Assembly: GCA_041486365.1 (NCBI GenBank)
Contig: JBGPLH010000214.1
Coordinates: 1-5,831 of the forward strand
Reading direction: 5' to 3'
Length of the DNA stretch: 5,831 bases
From: JBGPLH01 sp041486365 [NCBI: Thermodesulfobacteriota bacterium]
GTDB lineage: Bacteria > JAUYMQ01
Of this stretch, positions 1-5,691 are shown one piece after another. Positions within the stretch are counted from its first letter, which is position 1, and each line of letters starts with the position of its first letter. Both the position numbers and the translations under genes were made by a program. Below the pieces are notes generated by a model, which made no database searches, had not been told where the DNA came from, and was given only the letters and a program-made list of their open reading frames with translations.

Positions 1-378
1 ATCGGCAACGCGATGAACGGCGCCGCCCTGGCGGCCGAGCGGCTGGCGGGCGAGGTCCGAGCCCGGCGCCCCGAGATCGATGCGCTCCTGGCGCTGGGCG
101 CGACGTCTTCCCGGGCCTCGCGGAGCGCCGTGCGGGCCGCGCTCCGCGCCGCGTTGATCCCGACGGTGAACGGCCTCATGACGGTGGGGATCGTCCATCT
201 TCCCGGCGTCATGACGGGCCAGATTCTCGGCGGCGCGTCGCCACTCGTGGCCGTCAGGCTGCAGGTGGTGATCATGTACATGTTGACGGCCACGGTGGCC
301 TTCGCCTCCCTCGGCACCGTCCTCCTGGCGCGCCGCCGCCTCTTCACGCCCGCCCACCAGCTCCGCGAGGCCGCCTGA
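1..378 (+). CDS. fetB: FetB/UPF0014-family ABC transporter permease, C-terminal part (5' end outside window)
   Basis: The frame is open from base 1 (first residues IGNAMNG) to a TGA at 376-378, leaving 125 residues of a protein that begins outside the window. An internal ATG at 13 is unlikely to be the real start, because the conserved family block already runs through it. The visible part has a cytoplasmic-looking charged stretch (AERLAGEVRARRPEIDALLALGA), then hydrophobic segments. The stretch GIVHLPGVMTGQILGG followed by SPLVAVRLQVVIM is the hallmark of the FetB (YbbM, UPF0014) permease family. In E. coli FetB works with the ATPase FetA at the inner membrane in iron export and oxidative-stress tolerance; that role is family knowledge. 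The protein ends shortly after the last membrane segment with a basic tail (LARRRLF). A FetA-like ATPase would be expected just left of the window but cannot be seen. Family assignment is confident; the iron substrate is inferred. Confidence 0.88.
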   Translation: MGNAMNGAALAAERLAGEVRARRPEIDALLALGATSSRASRSAVRAALRAALIPTVNGLMTVGIVHLPGVMTGQILGGASPLVAVRLQVVIMYMLTATVAFASLGTVLLARRRLFTPAHQLREAA

Positions 379-445
379 CGTCATCCGCGAAGCGCGGGCC
401 CACTCTGAAAGGGACGGGACCCTCGCGCTGTCCCCTGGGTGCGGT

Positions 446-451
446 TATGAT
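446..451 (+). promoter_or_regulatory. possible -10 element upstream of ppc
   Basis: TATGAT differs from the sigma-70 -10 consensus by one base and sits in one of the few AT-containing patches of the 105-bp gap between the permease gene and ppc. Transcription would begin near 457-459 and give a leader of about 25 nt holding the ribosome site. I see no good -35 hexamer at the usual 16-18 bp distance (about 423-429 is GC-rich) and no extended TG motif, so this is a weak call. The alternative is read-through from the permease gene. Confidence 0.3.
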
Positions 452-473
452 GACTCCGGCAGGCACCCCTCCC

Positions 474-477
474 GGAG
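474..477 (+). promoter_or_regulatory. ribosome binding site for ppc
   Basis: GGAG lies 6 nt before the ATG at 484, a normal Shine-Dalgarno spacing. It favours this ATG over the in-frame ATG at 547, which has only a weak GGCGG-like stretch before it. The choice matters because homology alone would favour the 547 start. Confidence 0.6.
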
Positions 478-483
478 ACATCC

Positions 484-3342
484 ATGGCCGCACGCCGCTC
501 CTCCCCTCCTCCCCGCGCCCCCGCGCCCGGGAACGCCGGCGGCTCCATGGCCGGCGCCGTCGACGCCGAGCTGCGGCGTGAGGTGAAGCTGCTCGGCAAC
601 ATCCTCGGCTCCGTGATCGAGAACCAGGAGGGCCGGGAGATCTTCGATCGCATCGAGACGATGCGGCGGGAGTTCAAGAACCTCCGCGCCCGGACGCGCG
701 CCCGCATCGAGGGCCGCGTGCACCGGCAGATCGCCGAGGACTCGCTCCCGGTCCTCTCCCACGTGATCCGCGGATTCGCCGTCTACTTCCAGCTCGTGAA
801 TCTCGCCGAGCAGCTTCAGCAGGCCCGGGCGTCGGCAGAGGGCGGCGAAGGAGGCCGTACCACCTCGCCCGGATCGCTCGAAGATCTCTGCCGCCGGATG
901 GCCGCGGCGCGCGTCGATCCCGAGAAGCTCCGCGCGGTGCTCGACGACCTGAGCATCGAGCTCGTGATGACGGCCCATCCGACCGAGGCCACCCGCAAAA
1001 CCGTGCTGGACAAGCAGGGCCGCATCGCGCACTGGCTCACCGAGTTCAGCGATCCGCGTAACCCGGGGGCCCGCCGCTTCGACCTGATCGAGAACATTAC
1101 CCGGGAAATTCACGTGCTGTGGCAGACCAGCGAGGTCCGCGCGCGTCGGCTCCTCGTGCTCGATGAGGTGCGGAACAACCTCTACTATCTCGACGAGGTG
1201 CTCTTCGACGCCCTCCCCCGCGTGTACGGCGATTTCGAGCGCACGCTCCGCCTCTGGGGGTTTGGAGAGATCCGCCTCAAACCCTTCCTGCGGTTCAGCT
1301 CCTGGATCGGCGGCGACCGGGACGGGAACCCCTACGTGACGGGCCCGATCACCTTCGAAACGCTGAAGCACCAGAAGCGCGTGGCGATTCGGCGCTACCA
1401 GCGCGGCGTCGCGGCGCTCATCAACCAGCTCTCCAACTCCACGGCCGTCGTCCCCGTGTCGGAGGAGCTGGAGGAAAGCCTCGCGCGGGACCTGGGGGAG
1501 TTTCCGGATCTGGCCGCGGAGCTGGCGCGCAAGGACACGACGGAACGCTACCGGAAGAAGCTCTCGTTGATTCAGCGGCGCCTCGCCATCACGCTCGACG
1601 CGGCGGGGCGCGGGGTGATTCCCTGGGCCGAACGGGGCTACGTGTCGGCGGGGAAGTTCCTCGAGGACCTCGCAATCCTCGATCGGAGCCTTCGGGCCAA
1701 CAAGGGGGCCTTCATCGCGGAGGGGGACCTGGCCACGCTCATCCGCCAGGTGGAGCTTTTCGGTTTCCACCTGGCGACGCTGGACGTGCGCGACCACGCC
1801 GATCGCATCCGCTTGGCCGTGGGCGAGATTCGGCGCGCTCTGGACCCGAACCTGATCCCCTGGGACCGTGCCGACGAGGAGTCGCGCACGGCCTGGCTCG
1901 AATCGGAGCTTTCGCGTGCGGGGGCGGCCCTCGGCGAGGCGCACTTCGCCCTGACGCCGGACGATCTCTCCCCCGGGACGCGGGAGGTGCTCGAGACGCT
2001 CCGCGTGGTCGGGGAGGCCCGCGAGCGGATCGATCCGCGCGTGATCGATCGTTTCATCGTGAGCATGAGCCGCCAGCCGTCGGATCTGCTCTCGGTTCTG
2101 TTCCTCGCGCGGCTGACGGGGCTTCACGGGCGCGGGACCGTGGGTCCGGCCCCCGTGGACCTGGACGTGGTGCCCCTCTTCGAGACGATCGACGATCTGC
2201 GTCAGGCCCGCGACGTGATGGAGCGCCTGTACCGCTCTCCGGTGTACCGTCGCCAGCTCGAGCACCGCGGGCGGTTCCAGGAGATCATGATCGGCTACTC
2301 CGACTCCGGGAAGGACGGCGGCTACCTCACGAGCAACTGGGTCCTGTACCAGACACAGCGCGTGCTCGCGCAGCAGGCCGCCTCCCACGGGCTCAAGCTC
2401 AGGCTCTTCCACGGCCGCGGCGGGACCGTCACCCGGGGCGGCGGGCCGACGCACTCCGCGATCCTCGCGCAACCGCGCGGCACCGTGGGGGGGCACATCC
2501 GGATCACCGAGCAGGGAGAGGTGATCGCGAACAAGTACGCGAGGCCCGAGATCGCCAGGCACAATCTCGAGCTGGTCGCCTCGGCCGTGGTCGAAGCGTC
2601 CCTTCCCGACGGCCACGGCGACACGCCCGATCCCGCCTGGGAAGGCGTGATGGAGCGGCTCTCGGAGCGCGCTCATCAGGTCTACCGGGATTTCGTATAC
2701 GGGTCCGCCGACTTCCGGACGTACTTCCGGGAGGGCACGCCGATCGACGTGATCGCGATGCTTCAGATCGGCTCGCGACCCGCGCGCCGCAGGAAGAGCG
2801 ACCGCGTGGAGGATCTCCGGGCGATCCCCTGGGTGTTCGCGTGGATGCAGAACCGGATCCTGCTCCCCACCTGGTACGGTGTCGGGAGCGCGCTACAGGA
2901 TTTCATCGCGGAGGAGCCGCGGCGGCACCTCGCGCGCCTGCGGGCGATGTACGACGGCTGGCCCTTCTTCCGCACGCTGCTGGACAACCTGGAGATGGCC
3001 CTCATGAAGGTCGACCTCGGGATCGGGCGGCGCTACGCCGATCTCGTGAAGAACCCACGGCTGCGCGGCAGGGTCTTCGACGGGATCGAGCGCGAGTTCC
3101 ACCGCACCTGTGCGGCGGTGCTCGCGATCACGCGCACGCGGGAGCTCTTGGCCCACAATCCGGCCCTGCGCGAATCGATCCGGCGGCGGGACCCCTACAT
3201 CGACCCGCTCTCCTACATCCAGATCCACCTGCTCCGGCGATACCGGGAAGGAAGCGTTTCGCCCGCGGAGCAGCCATGGCTCGAACGCGCCCTGCAGATG
3301 ACGATCAACGGGATCGCGGCCGGGATGCGGAACACCGGTTGA
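484..3342 (+). CDS. ppc: phosphoenolpyruvate carboxylase
   Basis: This enzyme carboxylates PEP with bicarbonate to give oxaloacetate and phosphate, an anaplerotic step feeding the TCA cycle in the cytoplasm. The 952-residue product is somewhat longer than E. coli PEPC (883). Catalytic motifs appear in order: TAHPTEATRKT with His165 (E. coli H138), GGDRDGNPYVT at 276-286, Arg436 in LDVRDHADR (R396), GYSDSGKDGG with Lys610 (K546), FHGRGGTVTRGGGP with His643, Arg645 and Arg651 (H579, R581, R587), and GSRPARRR with Arg765 plus Arg779 (R699, R713). Candidates for the aspartate-inhibitor site are also present: Lys842 (K773), Arg902 (R832) and Asn950 (N881). The C-terminal GIAAGMRNTG is as in E. coli. 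The first 21 residues are Pro/Ala/Arg-rich with no counterpart in E. coli PEPC; a start at Met22 (base 547) would give 931 residues. The ATG at 484 is kept because of its better ribosome site. The next gene starts 23 bp downstream, so the two are probably co-transcribed. Confidence 0.97.
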   Translation: MAARRSSPPPRAPAPGNAGGSMAGAVDAELRREVKLLGNILGSVIENQEGREIFDRIETMRREFKNLRARTRARIEGRVHRQIAEDSLPVLSHVIRGFAVYFQLVNLAEQLQQARASAEGGEGGRTTSPGSLEDLCRRMAAARVDPEKLRAVLDDLSIELVMTAHPTEATRKTVLDKQGRIAHWLTEFSDPRNPGARRFDLIENITREIHVLWQTSEVRARRLLVLDEVRNNLYYLDEVLFDALPRVYGDFERTLRLWGFGEIRLKPFLRFSSWIGGDRDGNPYVTGPITFETLKHQKRVAIRRYQRGVAALINQLSNSTAVVPVSEELEESLARDLGEFPDLAAELARKDTTERYRKKLSLIQRRLAITLDAAGRGVIPWAERGYVSAGKFLEDLAILDRSLRANKGAFIAEGDLATLIRQVELFGFHLATLDVRDHADRIRLAVGEIRRALDPNLIPWDRADEESRTAWLESELSRAGAALGEAHFALTPDDLSPGTREVLETLRVVGEARERIDPRVIDRFIVSMSRQPSDLLSVLFLARLTGLHGRGTVGPAPVDLDVVPLFETIDDLRQARDVMERLYRSPVYRRQLEHRGRFQEIMIGYSDSGKDGGYLTSNWVLYQTQRVLAQQAASHGLKLRLFHGRGGTVTRGGGPTHSAILAQPRGTVGGHIRITEQGEVIANKYARPEIARHNLELVASAVVEASLPDGHGDTPDPAWEGVMERLSERAHQVYRDFVYGSADFRTYFREGTPIDVIAMLQIGSRPARRRKSDRVEDLRAIPWVFAWMQNRILLPTWYGVGSALQDFIAEEPRRHLARLRAMYDGWPFFRTLLDNLEMALMKVDLGIGRRYADLVKNPRLRGRVFDGIEREFHRTCAAVLAITRTRELLAHNPALRESIRRRDPYIDPLSYIQIHLLRRYREGSVSPAEQPWLERALQMTINGIAAGMRNTG

Positions 3343-3348
3343 GGTCGC

Positions 3349-3355
3349 GGGAGGA
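3349..3355 (+). promoter_or_regulatory. ribosome binding site for the HEAT/PDZ gene
   Basis: GGGAGGA lies in the 23-bp gap after the ppc stop, about 10-11 nt before the ATG at 3366. It is a strong match to the anti-Shine-Dalgarno sequence at a slightly long spacing. It supports 3366 as the start and independent initiation within a shared transcript. Confidence 0.65.
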
Positions 3356-3365
3356 ATAACGCGTC

Positions 3366-4778
3366 ATGGATCTGCCCGTCCGTCGCTCCCTGCTGTCCGC
3401 GCTGTCGCTGGCCCTCGCGGGCGTCGCCGCGTTTGCGATGTTCGTGCGGGGTGTCGATTCAGCGCACCGGCCCGTCTCGCGGATGGCGGCGACGAGAGCG
3501 TCCCAGGCGCCCTCCCCGGCGCGGGCGGATGCCTCCGTGGGGGTGCGCCCGGGGGCGCGCGAAGACGGAGCGGGTCCCGGAGCGGCTGGCGTGGCGGCAT
3601 CCACCGGGCCGGGCTCCCCGGCGCCCGGCACGGCGGAGGACTGGCGCACCTCCCCGCGACTGTGGCTCTTCTCCGCGGAGGACCGCGATCGCGTGCAGAG
3701 GTTGCTCGATGCCTTCGCGAGAGCGGCGCGGGAAGCGGACTGGAAGACGCTGGATCGGATCTCGAAGGAGTTCGGGACGCTCGGCGCGCGCGCGGTGGCC
3801 CCGCTCCTGGACGTGCTGCTCGGTGATCGGGACGACCGGATGAGAATCTACGCGGCGGCCCTGCTGGGCGAGATCCAGGAGAGCGTTCCCGGGGGGATCC
3901 TGGGGGAGGCGCTGCGCGCGCACGCGCTGCCGCTGCTCGAGGAGGTGGCTTCGACGGCGGAGGATCCCTCGATGCGCCACAGCGCCCTGGTGGCCCTGGG
4001 CAAGATCGGCGATCCGGCCTCGCTCGATTTCCTCGCGGATGCCGTCCGGCGCAGCGAGGGATGGCCCATGGTCGCCGATGCGATCCGCGCCCTCGGTTCG
4101 ATCCGGGGAGCGCGGGCCATGGCGGAGATCGCGGACCTGGCGGGGCGTGAGCCGGATCCACGGATCCGCGAGCGTCTGGCACGGGCGATGGGAGAACGGG
4201 AGGATCCGGCGGGGCTCGGTGCGCTGGAGGATCTCGCGACGCGGGACAACGACCCCGCCGTGCGCGCGGCGGCGGCGGAGGCGCTGGGGCGTCTTGGAAC
4301 TCCGGCCGCGGAGAGGGCCCTGCGCGACATCGCGGGCGGGCAGGATGAGCCGGCCGTGCGGGCCGCGGCGGTGCAGGCCCTCGGGCGCGCCGAGGATCCG
4401 GGCGTCGTGGACACCCTGCGCCGCGTGCTGCGTTCAGAGGACGATCCGGAGGTCAGGAGCGCGGCCTGGCGGGGGCTGCGGGAGATGGGCACACCGGAGG
4501 CGCGGCAGGCGATCGCCCCCTACCGCCCGGCCGTGCGCGTGGGCGGGGTGGTTCCGGGGACGCAGGCCGCGCGCCTGTCGCTCTCGGCTAACGACGTGAT
4601 CACCAGCTACGCCGGAAAGCCCGTGCCGGACGCGGGCACGCTTCGCAAACTCGTGCTTTCGACGCCGCCCGCGGAGGTCGTTCCGCTGGTCGTGGATCGG
4701 GGCGGCTGGACCACGACCCACCAGGTCCACGGCGGTCTGCTCGGCGTTCAGGTGGAGGACGGCGCCGTCCTCGACTAG
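3366..4778 (+). CDS. exported or membrane-anchored HEAT-repeat protein with C-terminal PDZ-like domain
   Basis: I do not recognise a named family for the whole protein; its parts are clear. Residues 1-28 have two arginines (R6, R7), a hydrophobic core (about 9-27) and a possible AFA cleavage site at 22-24, so it is either a cleaved signal peptide or a membrane anchor. Residues 35-92 form a Pro/Ala/Gly-rich linker. Residues about 105-385 are helical repeats of HEAT/PBS-lyase type, about seven of them, with motifs such as DPAVRAAAAEALGRLG (296-311) and EPAVRAAAVQALGR. Residues about 390-463 resemble a PDZ domain: VVPGTQAARLSLSANDVI, then YAGKPV and a closing VDRGG strand. HEAT repeats usually bind proteins and PDZ domains bind peptide tails or strands, so an envelope scaffold or adaptor is the likeliest role; this is inference. 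No catalytic residues are seen. It lies 23 bp after ppc, but a link to PEPC activity is hard to reconcile with export. The stop lies 8 bp from the convergent hydratase stop. Confidence 0.85.
   Translation: MDLPVRRSLLSALSLALAGVAAFAMFVRGVDSAHRPVSRMAATRASQAPSPARADASVGVRPGAREDGAGPGAAGVAASTGPGSPAPGTAEDWRTSPRLWLFSAEDRDRVQRLLDAFARAAREADWKTLDRISKEFGTLGARAVAPLLDVLLGDRDDRMRIYAAALLGEIQESVPGGILGEALRAHALPLLEEVASTAEDPSMRHSALVALGKIGDPASLDFLADAVRRSEGWPMVADAIRALGSIRGARAMAEIADLAGREPDPRIRERLARAMGEREDPAGLGALEDLATRDNDPAVRAAAAEALGRLGTPAAERALRDIAGGQDEPAVRAAAVQALGRAEDPGVVDTLRRVLRSEDDPEVRSAAWRGLREMGTPEARQAIAPYRPAVRVGGVVPGTQAARLSLSANDVITSYAGKPVPDAGTLRKLVLSTPPAEVVPLVVDRGGWTTTHQVHGGLLGVQVEDGAVLD
4239..4520 (+). repeat. 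last three HEAT repeats, closely similar to one another
   Basis: Residues about 292-385 of the HEAT/PDZ protein hold three successive units of about 30 residues. Each opens with an acidic turn and a D/E-P-x-V-R motif (NDPAVR, DEPAVR, DDPEVR), followed by an Ala/Leu-rich helix and a second helix. They are closer to each other and to the HEAT consensus than the four or so units before them (about 105-290). The similarity is at protein level; the DNA is not an exact repeat. Unit boundaries are by eye. Confidence 0.7.
4755..4772. repeat. perfect 18-bp palindrome at the convergent gene junction
   Basis: The sequence is GAGGACGGC followed directly by its reverse complement GCCGTCCTC, with all nine pairs matching. 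As RNA it could form a 7-bp stem with a GCGC loop on either strand. It covers codons 464-469 (EDGAVL) of the HEAT/PDZ gene, ending 3 bp before that gene's stop codon. On the other strand it begins 15 nt past the hydratase stop codon. Position suggests a shared transcript-end hairpin. There is no T-run on either side, so it is not a classical intrinsic terminator. The palindrome is certain; the function is inference. Confidence 0.6.
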
Positions 4779-4786
4779 ACCGGCGG

Positions 4787-5620
4787 CTAGACGCGCACCG
4801 TGGCCGTGGCGTTGGAGAGCACCACCGCCCCGGTTTGCGTGGTGCACCGGATCAGGTACCTCCCCTTCTCGGTCCGCCAGCCTTCCGTGATGATCGTGTC
4901 CCCCGGATAGACCGTCCCCGAGAATCGGGCCGAGAAGGACTCGAACTTGGCGGGGTCGCCGCCGCAGGCGTGCTTCAGGACGGCGCGGCCCGCGTGCCCG
5001 TAGGTGCCCAGGCCGTGCAGGATCGGGCGGTCGAAGCCCGCCATCTTCGCGAAGTCCGGATCGGCGTGCAGCGGGTTCAAGTCCCCCGACAGCCGGTACA
5101 GCAAGGCCTGCGTCGGCACCGTCGGCATGTCGGAGCGGAAGTCGGGGTCGCGGGCCGGGATCTCGAAGGCGGGTGCCGAGGGACCGCGGTCTCCCCCGAA
5201 TCCCCCCTCCCCTCGGGCGAAGAACGCGAAGGTGGCGTCGAAGAGCGGTTGTCCCGATCTGTCCGTCGAGTTCGTCTCCACGATCACCACCGCGCCCGAG
5301 CCCTTGTCGTAGATCGCCTTCACGGTGGCGGTCGTGCGGAGGGTTCCCTCGTCGGGGATCGGCCGGTGCAGCCGGATCGCCTGCTCGCCGTGCACGACCA
5401 TCATCGGGTTCACGTTCAGATCGGGCATGGAAGTCGTCGCGGCCGGGAACGCCGGGACCACGGCGAACGTCGGGAGCACCTGGAGACCGTTCTCGTAGAC
5501 GAAGCGAAGCTCATCGGGCCCCGCACCCACGCCGAGGGCGTAGAGGATCACGTCGCGGGTCCGATACTCGAACTCGATGGGCGCGAAGGACTTGCCCACC
5601 AGGTTCAGATTGATGGCCAT
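4787..5620 (-). CDS. MaoC-type (R)-specific enoyl-CoA hydratase (hydratase 2, MFE-2-like)
   Basis: The 277-residue product has the double hot-dog layout of the hydratase 2 part of peroxisomal MFE-2. These enzymes add water to trans-2-enoyl-CoA to give (3R)-hydroxyacyl-CoA, in fatty-acid or sterol side-chain breakdown, or in supplying monomers for polyhydroxyalkanoate. The N-terminal half (1-135) has the typical RDVILYALGVGAG and ENGLQVLPTFAVVPAFP segments and is expected to hold the acyl chain. A Gly/Pro-rich linker (137-158) joins it to the C-terminal half, which has the hydratase 2 signature YRLSGDLNPLH (175-185) with catalytic Asp180 and His185, followed by FDRPILHGLGTYGHAGRAV. The ATG at 5618-5620 is chosen because of an ideal Shine-Dalgarno just before it and because the homologous region starts at once. 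No export signal is seen, so it is cytoplasmic. An unidentified gene ends 71 bp upstream on the same strand, so an operon is likely. The exact substrate cannot be read from sequence. Confidence 0.92.
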   Translation of the reverse strand: MAINLNLVGKSFAPIEFEYRTRDVILYALGVGAGPDELRFVYENGLQVLPTFAVVPAFPAATTSMPDLNVNPMMVVHGEQAIRLHRPIPDEGTLRTTATVKAIYDKGSGAVVIVETNSTDRSGQPLFDATFAFFARGEGGFGGDRGPSAPAFEIPARDPDFRSDMPTVPTQALLYRLSGDLNPLHADPDFAKMAGFDRPILHGLGTYGHAGRAVLKHACGGDPAKFESFSARFSGTVYPGDTIITEGWRTEKGRYLIRCTTQTGAVVLSNATATVRV

Positions 5621-5627
5621 GGACTTG

Positions 5628-5635
5628 TCACCTCC
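5628..5635 (-). promoter_or_regulatory. ribosome binding site for the hydratase gene
   Basis: On the minus strand this reads GGAGGTGA, a full match to the 3' end of 16S rRNA, 7 nt before the ATG. It fixes the hydratase start and suggests strong translation. Confidence 0.85.
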
Positions 5636-5691
5636 GGCAATGTCGGGCGTGGCGGGTGGGATTCGGCGCGGCGCGCGCGAGAAACGACGGC

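Noticed and set aside
385-397. Small hairpin (CCGCG, AAG loop, CGCGG) just after the permease stop, as a terminator
   Set aside because: The stem is only 5 bp (6 with a wobble pair) and no T-run follows, so it is no better than chance in this GC-rich DNA.
416-434. GGGAC ... GTCCC inverted repeat upstream of ppc, as an operator or attenuator
   Set aside because: The arms are 5 bp with a 9-base loop and nothing supports regulation; such pairs are common at this GC content.
2025-2038. Perfect 14-bp palindrome (GCGGATCGATCCGC) within ppc
   Set aside because: It is deep inside the coding sequence and explained by Arg-Ile-Asp-Pro codons; it is shorter than the junction palindrome and has no positional meaning.
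445-2676. A 743-codon open frame on the minus strand opposite ppc
   Set aside because: It lies wholly antisense to a gene with unmistakable PEPC motifs. Its composition (rich in Arg, Glu, His, Pro, Leu) is what the complement of a GC-rich coding frame gives, and it has no recognisable domain.
3366-3450. Twin-arginine (Tat) signal at the start of the HEAT/PDZ protein
   Set aside because: VRRSLL resembles the Tat core only loosely: it lacks the usual Ser/Thr before RR and the Lys after, so an ordinary Sec signal or anchor is more likely.
3364-4182. Long minus-strand open frame rich in Pro, Arg and Ser opposite the HEAT/PDZ gene
   Set aside because: Its low-complexity product reflects the complement of GC-rich codons, and the plus-strand frame has real domains.
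3960-4450. Many GATCC pentamers in the HEAT gene, as a possible DNA repeat or methylation cluster
   Set aside because: Several are Asp-Pro codons (GAT-CCN) at the turns of HEAT repeats and others are Ile or Arg codon contexts common in this DNA, so protein structure and composition explain them.
5004-5613. Plus-strand open frames overlapping the hydratase gene
   Set aside because: They oppose a gene with an intact hydratase 2 signature and an ideal ribosome site; their Arg/Pro/Ser-rich products match no family.
5641-5691. GC-rich CGCG tract between the right-edge gene and the hydratase gene, as a terminator or promoter
   Set aside because: Only a 4-bp stem can be drawn, with no T-run and no -10-like sequence; it is read as an operon spacer.
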